The notes below the pieces were generated by a model. That model was not told where the DNA came from, did not search any database, and saw only the letters and a list, made by a program, of their open reading frames with translations. Below, piece after piece: positions 16,156 to 23,809 of a DNA stretch of 24,066 bases. A program made the translations under genes and the position numbers. Position 1 is the first letter of the stretch; every line of letters begins with the position of its first letter. The DNA is from Thermodesulfobacteriaceae bacterium (lineage in GTDB: Bacteria > Desulfobacterota > Dissulfuribacteria > Dissulfuribacterales > UBA3076): NCBI GenBank assembly GCA_012961845.1, contig DTYO01000087.1:1-24066 (forward strand), given 5' to 3'.

Positions 16156-18420
16156 TTACCAAACCCCGCGCATGCCGAATTCCTTCCTGACCCTGTCTAT
16201 CCTCCGTTCGAGTTCCACTCTCCAGGCGGCGTGGATCCTGGCTCCCGGCGGTGTAATGAGTTCAGGGAGACCGTAAACCAGGCGATCCACGGCATGGCTG
16301 GCTTCGATAACTGCCTCTATCGATCTGGCCCCGAATTTGTATTTTGCGATCAGCAGACGCAGTAGCAGCCCTGATGTCTTTCTGGCGGCTTTTTTCCAGT
16401 GGCTGTTCATCTGGTGAGCAATAATGAATGCCCTTTTAAGCAGAATTCTTCTGAGTTCCTCCAGTTCTTCATCAGAAGCGGAATCCCTGAGCAGATCATC
16501 AGCGACATCTATGCCATCTATGTCAATCACTACTCTAAGACGGCTCATGAAATCGGGAATCTTGAGTGTCTTCACCAGCTGCATGGCTTCCCAGTCATCC
16601 TGACTCCGCAGTTTCTCCATCTGTTCCCACGATTCCTTTACTCCGCCTGCAAACACAAATATTGACCTGCCTATGTAATGGGGAATACCGTGGACATAAG
16701 TCACACCGTCCTGCATGGACGGCAGGAAATACCTCAGGTATCCAAATTCGTTACCATCATACCTACAATCGAATTCATCCCAGAAGGCAATCGGAACCTT
16801 TCCCTTGGCCACCGAAGCACGCACGAGATCAATGGCTGCATTGATCTCTTCCGGCCCTGAGAACTGTGTCAGATTGAATTCAAAGAATTCAAAAGGGTTG
16901 TTCTCTATCTTTCTGGAAATAACCCTGGCAACTTCCACCACAGCAAAAGATTTACCGGAACCCGGCGGTCCGAATACGCCCAAGCACAGAGGCCTCTTAT
17001 AACTCTCCTTGGAGACATAACTGTCCATTACTCCCTGGAGAGTAACAACCGGCGCGATTTCCGCTGGATCTGTAGTCCGGAGGGCTCCCACCTGAAACAG
17101 ACGCAGTCCACTAAATCCGCTCTTGTGGTTGACTTCTTCCTTCAGATCTTTCAGGACTGACAGGATAACACCTATATAGCCCAACTTCCTCTCCTGTTCC
17201 TTACCGGACCCGATACCGGAACTGGCAGATGAATATGACGCCAGGAACGATCTGACGGCTGCCTTCCTTTCCTGATTCCAGTCCTGGCAGGACACTATCT
17301 CCAGATTTCTTTCAAATTCCTGGCTGAAGGCAGGCAGTTCAAAAAAACATGGATCCCTGCCTGTATCCATGAAAGAACAAGGCTGTCCTCCGGGGTAGAT
17401 AGATGAAAAATCGAGGTTTGGAAACTCGAGGCTGTCTGTAAAATAATACCCGTTTTCGTTGAGCAGTTTCCAGTTGAGAAGGGTGCGTTTGGAAAAATCA
17501 TAAAAATAACACCTAGTCAGCGGAGCATACCCCAGCCGGATACAATCCACTGCCAGCATGGCCAGAGTCAGTGTGTCATAGCACGGCACAGACCCCCTTC
17601 CCCTTATGGAGGTCCTTTCGGGCAGAGTTTTTTCGCGGTGCCTGAACATTGTATGACCAGGCCCGGTATACAGGATTCCATGAGGGAACATCTCCACCAC
17701 CACATGACATTGGAAAGCATTCTTTTCCTGGCCCCACAACCCGACTTCGGGACTTTTAAGGGCACGGAGAGCCATTGCCACCACTGACTCCCATACAATG
17801 GCGCTGTCCATCTCCATGCGCGTGGTCTCGAGGTCTGAAAGACGACAGAACAATATGAACTTCCTGCCGAATTCCTGTGCCCATTCCTCCCAGTGGGCTG
17901 CGCTGATCCCCAGAGCGATTATCCAGGCTCCTGGATTTTTCCTTTTCATCTCTCTGGCAATCGCAGGAGGACATCCTCCGTCATCTATGATAATTAGACC
18001 GTCATTTCCCTCCAGAAGGCACTGCTTCTCAGGCCCCACCATCAGAGTTTCAGGTCTCTGTCCCCTACCTCCAGGAGGCAGGATCTGATGCACCATGAAC
18101 CAGCCGTGGCCATCCTCCAGCCTGGAGCCTTTTCTCTTCTTGAAGATCTGAAATATCTCTTTGAGAGAGCCATAAGTCATGGTATTGACACATGCCGTAA
18201 TGTCGGTGGAAGCAAGATAGGAAGAAAGCCACGTCAGGCACTGTTCCAGACGTCCGTCTTCAACCGTGACCTTGCCGGCAAGCAGCTCTATGAAATCGCC
18301 TGGATTGTAACCATAGGCAGGAAGGCTCCCTTGGGCCAGCATGCTTACCTCCTCGATCGGCAGATTGGTGATCTTCGCCCTGGAACCCATCAGGAGGATT
18401 CTTCGCCTTTCATCCTTCAT
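16156..18420 (-). CDS. Orphan AAA-family ATPase with a large uncharacterised N-terminal region
   Basis: 754 aa. The ATPase core is at about 475-640: Walker A GPPGSGKS at 484-491, Walker B with WDEFD at 547-551, a sensor-like FVFAGG, and PDFMSRLR as a candidate arginine-finger region. The roughly 470 residues before it match nothing I recognise with certainty. The first third alternates hydrophobic strands and helices (LIIIDDGG, WIIALGIS, ...IVWESVV..., VVVEMFPHGILYTG) in a way that loosely recalls ribokinase/PfkB folds. A conserved helical tail follows the ATPase. No signal peptide or membrane segment is evident. It converges on the formate operon (34-bp gap, including the palindrome ACCGTACGGT) and is separated from the HEAT gene upstream by 255 bp, so it is probably its own unit. 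The function is unknown; its role could be chaperone-like remodelling or signalling. Confidence 0.8.
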   Translation of the reverse strand: MKDERRRILLMGSRAKITNLPIEEVSMLAQGSLPAYGYNPGDFIELLAGKVTVEDGRLEQCLTWLSSYLASTDITACVNTMTYGSLKEIFQIFKKRKGSRLEDGHGWFMVHQILPPGGRGQRPETLMVGPEKQCLLEGNDGLIIIDDGGCPPAIAREMKRKNPGAWIIALGISAAHWEEWAQEFGRKFILFCRLSDLETTRMEMDSAIVWESVVAMALRALKSPEVGLWGQEKNAFQCHVVVEMFPHGILYTGPGHTMFRHREKTLPERTSIRGRGSVPCYDTLTLAMLAVDCIRLGYAPLTRCYFYDFSKRTLLNWKLLNENGYYFTDSLEFPNLDFSSIYPGGQPCSFMDTGRDPCFFELPAFSQEFERNLEIVSCQDWNQERKAAVRSFLASYSSASSGIGSGKEQERKLGYIGVILSVLKDLKEEVNHKSGFSGLRLFQVGALRTTDPAEIAPVVTLQGVMDSYVSKESYKRPLCLGVFGPPGSGKSFAVVEVARVISRKIENNPFEFFEFNLTQFSGPEEINAAIDLVRASVAKGKVPIAFWDEFDCRYDGNEFGYLRYFLPSMQDGVTYVHGIPHYIGRSIFVFAGGVKESWEQMEKLRSQDDWEAMQLVKTLKIPDFMSRLRVVIDIDGIDVADDLLRDSASDEELEELRRILLKRAFIIAHQMNSHWKKAARKTSGLLLRLLIAKYKFGARSIEAVIEASHAVDRLVYGLPELITPPGARIHAAWRVELERRIDRVRKEFGMRGVW

Positions 18421-18473
18421 CTATCTTGTCTCCCTGAAACGCAGAACAAGTCTTTCAAAGGTAAGCATTCATA

Positions 18474-18508
18474 CCGGATTATTCGGTTTGCGAGTTGGCC
18501 AAAGATGT
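18474..18508 (-). repeat. Partial copy of the dispersed repeat (one terminal inverted repeat)
   Basis: On the plus strand this stretch matches the reverse complement of the right end of the 8235-8494 element at about 32 of 35 positions (CCGGATTATTCGGTTTGCGAG and onward). Similarity fades after GATGT, so only the end is retained. It lies in the 255-bp gap 54 bp upstream of the AAA ATPase gene, where that gene's promoter should be. Confidence 0.7.
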
Positions 18509-18675
18509 GCCATGATAGCACCCCATGCCCTTTCTTTAGTATTTCAAAAAAACAATCTTTTCCAGAGAAAAAACTGTTTTTGCTGCCACGCGCAGCATCA
18601 TATCTGATAAGAACCGGGAAAATTCTTACCAGGCCAAGGATTCCAGGAGGAATTTGGACTTACAGCACACCACCT

Positions 18676-19407
18676 TCAACAGCCCAACAGTCTGCAGGCC
18701 CGTGCCGCATAATGTCCCAAGCTTTCTGTAACCAGTATGTCGTCAAGGTAGAGTGTAACACGGGAATCCACATCGATCAGGCGTCTCAGGTCAGAGCAGT
18801 CGGACAGGTCGCCTGTTTCACCAATGGAGAGAACGGCAAGGGCGACAGAAACCGGGTCGCTGTCATGGAGATACGGCCTCACGACAGATGGCGCACCCAG
18901 GGATTTCATGTTCTCAGGCCATGCCCGGCAGAGACGCATTATTCCCCAGAGTGCTCCTCTCCTGAGAGGTTCGTATTCAAGATAATTTCCATCTTCTCTG
19001 ACGTATGAGAGGAGTATCCTCACATACTCTTCAAGCAGTCCTTCATGGCACGCCATACTCTCGGCCATTGCCTCAGGAGCCCCCCAGCCAATACCTCCTG
19101 ATTCATCGTTGAGACTCCACATGAGGCGGCGCATCAGTACACGCGCCGCCTCCATATCCTTGTCCGCAATATCAGCTGCGACCCTTCCTAAGGCGGTAAC
19201 CGCCTTCCACCTGACCCCGGGATCACCTTCGTAGAAACATGATATCAGGGCATTTACCGCCTTTTCAGCAGGGATTTTCCTTATCTCATGTAGGGCATCT
19301 GCCAGGTCCGGATACTTGAGCAGCATTTTTGTCCGGGCCTTCAAGGCCCTGCGGCCGCCGGATCGCCCTTTTGCGGGCTGTGCCCTAAAAGCACTGTCTG
19401 GTGCCAT
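18676..19407 (-). CDS. HEAT-repeat protein of the DVU0298 type
   Basis: 243 aa of alpha-helical repeats. The segment GVRWKAVTALGRVAADIADKD is a clear HEAT unit, and NDESGGIGWGAPEAMAE, RRGALWGIMRL and PVSVALAVLSIGETGD are typical of a conserved family of sulfate-reducing bacteria named after Desulfovibrio vulgaris DVU0298. The function is not known; HEAT repeats usually bind proteins. The ATG at 19407 is 17 bp after the preceding gene's stop, with only a weak ribosome-binding site, and the basic first 25 residues could be overcalled. It is the last gene of the oxygen-defence gene string, which suggests but does not prove a related role. Confidence 0.82.
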   Translation of the reverse strand: MAPDSAFRAQPAKGRSGGRRALKARTKMLLKYPDLADALHEIRKIPAEKAVNALISCFYEGDPGVRWKAVTALGRVAADIADKDMEAARVLMRRLMWSLNDESGGIGWGAPEAMAESMACHEGLLEEYVRILLSYVREDGNYLEYEPLRRGALWGIMRLCRAWPENMKSLGAPSVVRPYLHDSDPVSVALAVLSIGETGDLSDCSDLRRLIDVDSRVTLYLDDILVTESLGHYAARACRLLGC

Positions 19408-19424
19408 TCCGGAAATGAAGTCCG

Positions 19425-19751
19425 TTAATCAAGCCTTTCCATTTCGCGCCCGCAACACAGAGGAATAGCATCTCCGGCGTGCACGTTCATGTATTTATTG
19501 CATATTGCACAATAATAGGTATGATCTTCGTCAGCCTTGTGCTGAGACCATTCGGTCTTTCCGCCTGGTATTCCCTCTATGACAAACCTGGCCAGATTCT
19601 GTTTAGTCGGAATATATTCACCGATGGGCACCATTTTCTTGTTCTCCCTCAAGCAGTCCACCATGACACGCCACAGAAGTTGAAGCTCTTCGGTTTCCCT
19701 CGGGCTTTCAGGTACCAGTTCCACTACGTTTCTATCTACAGTAATCTTCAT
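19425..19751 (-). CDS. Small protein with desulforedoxin-like Cys4 site
   Basis: 108 aa with start ATG at 19751; a longer frame to 19781 would begin with TTG and overlap the previous stop. The N-terminal 75 residues (DRNVVELVPESPRETEELQLL, MVPIGEYIPTKQNLARF) match no family I can name. The C terminus has C81-X2-C84-X14-C99-C100 followed by GREM, close to the CX2CX15CC-GQPM of the desulfoferrodoxin/desulforedoxin iron site encoded 2.4 kb away in the same gene string. It may bind Fe or Zn with four cysteines and act as a small redox or structural protein. It is 26 bp after the flavodiiron gene and 17 bp before the HEAT gene. Confidence 0.75.
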   Translation of the reverse strand: MKITVDRNVVELVPESPRETEELQLLWRVMVDCLRENKKMVPIGEYIPTKQNLARFVIEGIPGGKTEWSQHKADEDHTYYCAICNKYMNVHAGDAIPLCCGREMERLD

Positions 19752-19777
19752 ATCTCTGTCCTGTTGGTGTCTAACGA

Positions 19778-20968
19778 TCAAACAGCCTCTGTCACGGCCT
19801 TTCCCACCCTACGCCCAAGCTCCACACATTCCTTCAAGTTCTCATGACTGGGAACGTATTTCACCCGAACACCGGGATCGACTATTTCGAACTTCATTTC
19901 TTCCATGACTTTATTCATGAGCTTAACAGCCTCACCGCTCCAGCCGTATGAACCGAAAGCCGCACCGATCTTGTTGGCAGGCTTGAGACCCCGCATGTAC
20001 ATGAGAAACCCAGCCATCCTCGGGAGTAGCCCGTTATTCAATGTGGGCGATCCCAGTACGATGGCCTTGGCATCGAGAACCGAGGCCATTATTTCACTAC
20101 GGTGATTGACTGTCAGATCCAGAAGGTCCACACTGACCCCTTCATCCTGGATTCCGTCTGCCACGGCCTTGGCCATCATTTCCGTACTGTGCCACATTGT
20201 ATCATAGATCACCAGCGCCTTCTTCCTGGCCTTGTGGCTGCTCCACTCACTGTAGGCATTGATTATGCGCCCCGGGTCCCGCCATATGACTCCATGGTCA
20301 GGAGCTATCATATCGATCTCAAGCCCCATCTCCTGGACACTGGCAATCAGCTTACTGACCAGCGGAGAATATAGGTACAGGATATTGGCATAATATTTTG
20401 CGGCCTGGTACATAAGATCATTCAGATTGACCTCGTCGTCAAAGCGCTCACTGCTTGCAAAATGCTGTCCGAAGGCATCACTCGAAATCAGCAGTTTGTC
20501 TTCCTTGACGTATGAAAACATGCTGTCCGGCCAGTGCAGCATCCTGGTCTCGATGAACTGAATGGTCTTGCTGCCCAGACTGAGATCCTGCCCCGGCTTA
20601 ACCACTTCGTACGGCCAGTCTTCCCGGTGGAAGTGGTCCAGCAAGGTTTTTCTGCCCATGGTAGAACAGAACAGCTTTTCTGGCTTTACGATCTCCATTA
20701 TTTCCGGCAGACAACCCGAGTGATCCATTTCCACATGGTTTACCACGAGATAATCTATCTTTTCGGGCTCGACGATATTTCTGATCCTATGAAGAAGTTC
20801 CCCCTTCTTGTCCTTCTTGACAGTATCAAACAGGGTGATCTTCTCATCCATTATCAGGTAAGCATTATATGTCGTGCCCCTGTAGGTGGAGTAACCGTGG
20901 AAATCCCTGGTGGTCCAGTCCACAGCCCCCACCCAGTATACATTCGGTTTTATTTCTATTGGATGCAT
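19778..20968 (-). CDS. roo: Flavodiiron protein, rubredoxin:oxygen oxidoreductase
   Basis: A 396-aa cytoplasmic enzyme that reduces O2 to water (and in some members NO to N2O) with electrons from rubredoxin. The N-terminal metallo-beta-lactamase-like domain holds the diiron ligands H78, E80, D82, H83 (NHVEMDHSG), H145, D164 and H225. The C-terminal flavodoxin domain starts near residue 249 with the FMN-binding loop YDTMWHSTEMM and includes LGSPTLNNG and FGSYGWSGEA. The length is typical of class A proteins, with no fused rubredoxin; a separate rubredoxin gene lies 28 bp upstream. AGGAAGG precedes the ATG by about 9 nt. The order matches the rub-roo operon of Desulfovibrio. Confidence 0.96.
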   Translation of the reverse strand: MHPIEIKPNVYWVGAVDWTTRDFHGYSTYRGTTYNAYLIMDEKITLFDTVKKDKKGELLHRIRNIVEPEKIDYLVVNHVEMDHSGCLPEIMEIVKPEKLFCSTMGRKTLLDHFHREDWPYEVVKPGQDLSLGSKTIQFIETRMLHWPDSMFSYVKEDKLLISSDAFGQHFASSERFDDEVNLNDLMYQAAKYYANILYLYSPLVSKLIASVQEMGLEIDMIAPDHGVIWRDPGRIINAYSEWSSHKARKKALVIYDTMWHSTEMMAKAVADGIQDEGVSVDLLDLTVNHRSEIMASVLDAKAIVLGSPTLNNGLLPRMAGFLMYMRGLKPANKIGAAFGSYGWSGEAVKLMNKVMEEMKFEIVDPGVRVKYVPSHENLKECVELGRRVGKAVTEAV

Positions 20969-20996
20969 AATAGTTTACCTTCCTGTCAGTACCGAT

Positions 20997-21158
20997 CTAA
21001 TCAGTGGGTGAAAACTGATCCTTGGCAGCCCCGCAGACAGGGCATGTCCAGTCGTCGGGGAGATCGTCATAAGATACGCCCGGAGCGATACCGCTGCCCG
21101 GATCTCCTGCCTCAGGATCGTAAACATAACCGCATATGTCACACTTGTATTTCTGCAT
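20997..21158 (-). CDS. rub: Rubredoxin
   Basis: A 53-aa protein with the classical rubredoxin sequence: MQKYKCDICGYVYDPEAGD, then GIAPG, LPDDW and CPVCGAAKDQF. The four Cys (6, 9, 39, 42) in CX2C and CPVCG bind one iron. It is cytoplasmic and should pass electrons to the flavodiiron protein encoded 28 bp downstream and probably to desulfoferrodoxin. The start ATG at 21158 has AAGGAAA almost adjacent. It is short enough to be missed by simple ORF length cut-offs. About 130 bp without features separate it from the ferritin gene. Confidence 0.96.
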   Translation of the reverse strand: MQKYKCDICGYVYDPEAGDPGSGIAPGVSYDDLPDDWTCPVCGAAKDQFSPTD

Positions 21159-21290
21159 TTTCCTTCATGTTCCTTTCTTTACTCTTTCAATTCGACAAGC
21201 CCGGAATCAGTGCCGCAGGCCACGCAGGCTCTGCTACATCCGGTGCTGCCATGTTCTCTTCTTATTTCTTCCGTCTGCCCAGTCAGATCT

Positions 21291-21803
21291 CTACGAACCC
21301 GGAACCGGCACCGGAAGGGCACGCTGTCCCAGTTCCTTGTCCACTATGAAAAGACCGCCGGATGTCTCCCCGGCAAGCTTTATCTTATTCACCACCTCAC
21401 TGGCCGAGGCCTCTTCCTCAACCTGCTCGGTAACAAACCACTGGAGAAAGATCTGTGTTGCGTGATCCCTTTCTTCAATTGCAAGATCCATGAGCTGGTT
21501 TATCAGGCTGGTGACAAACTGTTCATGTTCGTATGCCTGTTCGAAGACTGCAAGTGCGGAATCCCATTCCACCGGAGGGGCCTTTATGGCACCCAGCGTG
21601 ACCCTCGACCCCCTTTCATTGACAAAGCCGTACAGTTTCATGGCGTGGACCATCTCTTCCTGGGCTTGGGCCTTCATCCACTGGGTACAGCCAGGAAGAT
21701 CATTTGCCTCAAAATAGGCCGCCATGGAGAGGTAAAGATAAGCTGAATACATCTCAGCGTTGATCTGATTGTTCAGAGCCTTTTCCATCTTTCCGCTGAG
21801 CAT
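21291..21803 (-). CDS. ftn: Ferritin
   Basis: A 170-aa non-heme bacterial ferritin that oxidises and stores iron in a 24-subunit cage. Ferroxidase residues are in place: E17 in the first helix (NAEMYSAYLYLSMAAYFE), E50 and H53 (QEEMVHAMKLY), E94 (YEHEQ) and E129/E130 (TEQVEEE). The C terminus (VDKELGQR) is typical. It starts 3 bp after the desulfoferrodoxin stop, so the two are almost certainly co-transcribed. Removing free iron limits Fenton chemistry, which suits a position between the superoxide reductase and the oxygen reductase. Confidence 0.95.
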   Translation of the reverse strand: MLSGKMEKALNNQINAEMYSAYLYLSMAAYFEANDLPGCTQWMKAQAQEEMVHAMKLYGFVNERGSRVTLGAIKAPPVEWDSALAVFEQAYEHEQFVTSLINQLMDLAIEERDHATQIFLQWFVTEQVEEEASASEVVNKIKLAGETSGGLFIVDKELGQRALPVPVPGS

Positions 21804-21806
21804 GAT

Positions 21807-22181
21807 CTATCCTTTCCAGACTCCGTGGAGATTGCACAGTTCTCTTGCTGTTATCTCCCGGGCATCAATACAGAAAACCGCTTCAGGGGCATCGCCTGGT
21901 TTTAAGAACTGGCGGTATGCCTTTCCGTCTGCGATGACCTCTATCCACTCTATATAATGAGCATCTTCCATGGGATGGGCCGTACTTCCTACGGTGACTC
22001 TATAGCCGTTGTCCACCTTTTCGATCACCGGCACGTGCTTTTCTACTGCTGCATCAACAGTATTCTCTTCCAGATATTTCATGGGCTGGCCGCAGCACAC
22101 TAGTTCCCCTGCACCTTCATGGACCATTTCCACGATATTGCCGCATACGTCACACTTATAGATCTGTAGTTTCTTTGTCAT
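21807..22181 (-). CDS. dfx: Desulfoferrodoxin (class I superoxide reductase)
   Basis: 124 aa, also called Rbo. It reduces superoxide to hydrogen peroxide without making O2. The N-terminal centre I, Fe(Cys)4, is given by C10, C13, C29 and C30 (CDVCG ... CCGQPM). The catalytic centre II has H49, H69, H75, C116 and H119 (EKHVPV, AHPMEDAHYIEWIEV, LCNLHG), with E47 and K48 also present. I chose the ATG at 22181, preceded by GGAAG at 7 nt, over a longer TTG frame to 22214. A small inverted repeat CCTTG/CAAGG (22197-22211) lies just upstream of the ribosome-binding site. It is the first of the closely packed oxygen-defence genes; ferritin follows after 3 bp. Confidence 0.96.
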   Translation of the reverse strand: MTKKLQIYKCDVCGNIVEMVHEGAGELVCCGQPMKYLEENTVDAAVEKHVPVIEKVDNGYRVTVGSTAHPMEDAHYIEWIEVIADGKAYRQFLKPGDAPEAVFCIDAREITARELCNLHGVWKG

Positions 22182-22310
22182 GTCTTTGCTTCCTTTCCTT
22201 GAAAACCAAGGCAATATTCAGCCCTGGATGTATTATGGTCTGTTACAGGCCTGATCTAGGGAATCAATGCCCCATTGAACAGGTGGTCATCATCCTCTGC
22301 ATCTGCAAAA

Positions 22311-23660
22311 CTATTCCACATCGACCTCGATAGCCGCCTTGTTTACCAGGACAGGAGCATACTCATCAGCCGGGAGCTTCATGAATTCACCCACTGAACT
22401 GGGGATCTGACTGTAATAGAGATTTGCCTCTATGGTTACCCTGCCAGGTTCCATGTCCTCCGGAACTGTCCATGCGTATTTTTCTATCTTAGTCTCTCTG
22501 GGGCCGATTCTGTAATCCACCATGGTATTTTCAGCTGTATACCACTGGCATATGGTCATTCTTCCCTGTGGATCGAAAAACGGCTTTCGGAAGATCCTGG
22601 AGCCGTCGGGCACATTACCGTCACGGCTGATTCCCTTATAATCAGCAATTTCCATGATCTCACCCATAGCCTGGTAGGCAGTTGCCTTCCTGTCTGCTAT
22701 GGTATATTCCTCTCCTTTGAAGCCCTTGGCCTCAACAGGTACGGCATATTTCTTTCCGGCAGCATCCACGGCCCAAACTTCCAGCCACAGCATACGTTCT
22801 TCCGTAGACCCGGACGGTATATAGTGACCCACCTTTCCGTTGAACAGTGCCGCCCTGAAATCGAGAGTTCCTCCCCGAGCCACGCTTTTCTTTTTCGAAT
22901 AGAGCGCTATGTCCACTGAACCTGCAAGCTTGCCTTTGTCATGCGACCCATGGAAGGAGTGATGAGCAATATCATTTCTCTCCTTTCCCTTGCTGGCAGA
23001 CTTTCCAGGTGCCCGATACATATGGCAGTCCTGGCATCTCGTACCTTCCTTCGCATAAGGACCAGCCTTCCATTCTCTGTATGTGGCCTTGACCCATGCG
23101 CCATAAGGGCTCTGCTCATCATGGCATGTGGCACACAGCTCCGGGCTCCTGTTAAATTCCGAGTAACGCGTCTCATGGACTGGCGATTCTGCATCTTTTC
23201 TCGGGCCCTGTTTCACCTTGTCCGGCTCAATCACGTAGCTGAAATTGAACGGGACCGCCTCTTTTGAACCCGTAATATTATGGCATATTTCGCAGCTTAC
23301 ACCTTCGTTGGCCCTGGTCTTGTCAGCCACAGGTTTTGGAGGAATGTCCCCAGAGAGAAAGGCAAGAGGGGCATGACACCCTATACACCCGGCCTTTACT
23401 CCGGATACCTTTTCAAGTTTCATGGCATGGGGAAGAGCCAGCTTGAAATATTCCACCTCATCCCATTCGTGGACAAAAGACTTAGACATCAGACTCTGGT
23501 TCCACTCCTGATAGATTTCTCTGTGACATGCCCCGCAGTATTTGGGCTTCTTGAAATCTTCATATTTTGCTTGGCCCATTTCAGCACTTTCTGCATGCAC
23601 TGCAGCAATCAGTAAAACCAGCACCGCAGCCAGAGACAATTTCATCATACGCATCATCAT
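22311..23660 (-). CDS. Periplasmic pentaheme cytochrome c (cytochrome c554-like)
   Basis: 449 aa from the ATG at 23660, which has GGAAGG 6 nt upstream; a longer frame to 23693 starts with TTG. Residues 1-25 form a signal peptide (basic MMMRMMK, then LSLAAVLVLLIAAVHA), so it is exported. Five CXXCH heme sites are visible at C42 (CGACH), C92 (CIGCH), C123 (CEICH), C176 (CATCH) and C209 (CQDCH). The spacing resembles cytochrome c554/multiheme families. The C-terminal half (from about 240) has no heme motif and looks beta-rich, perhaps a binding or interaction domain. Partner and direction of electron flow are unknown. It is 130 bp upstream of desulfoferrodoxin and probably a separate or loosely linked unit. 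The gene is preceded by a repeat copy. Confidence 0.9.
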   Translation of the reverse strand: MMMRMMKLSLAAVLVLLIAAVHAESAEMGQAKYEDFKKPKYCGACHREIYQEWNQSLMSKSFVHEWDEVEYFKLALPHAMKLEKVSGVKAGCIGCHAPLAFLSGDIPPKPVADKTRANEGVSCEICHNITGSKEAVPFNFSYVIEPDKVKQGPRKDAESPVHETRYSEFNRSPELCATCHDEQSPYGAWVKATYREWKAGPYAKEGTRCQDCHMYRAPGKSASKGKERNDIAHHSFHGSHDKGKLAGSVDIALYSKKKSVARGGTLDFRAALFNGKVGHYIPSGSTEERMLWLEVWAVDAAGKKYAVPVEAKGFKGEEYTIADRKATAYQAMGEIMEIADYKGISRDGNVPDGSRIFRKPFFDPQGRMTICQWYTAENTMVDYRIGPRETKIEKYAWTVPEDMEPGRVTIEANLYYSQIPSSVGEFMKLPADEYAPVLVNKAAIEVDVE

Positions 23661-23809
23661 TACATCCCTTCCTTCCTGTTTAGTCCAGCACAATCCTGTT
23701 TCACGCCAACGAACCTCAGGCCAAGCGCCCTCAGTCCGACATGGAAGAGGACGGCTGCGCTTTTTTCTGCACTGACATAGTAAACCAAACCTTACTTACG
23801 ACAACTCAG

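Noticed and set aside
18088..19008. 306-codon plus-strand frame across the AAA and HEAT genes
   Set aside because: It is antisense to two genes with clear domain signatures and crosses the intergenic gap. The translation shows no domain.
20534..21349. 271-codon plus-strand frame
   Set aside because: It is antisense to the flavodiiron, rubredoxin and ferritin genes, all of which are recognised with confidence.
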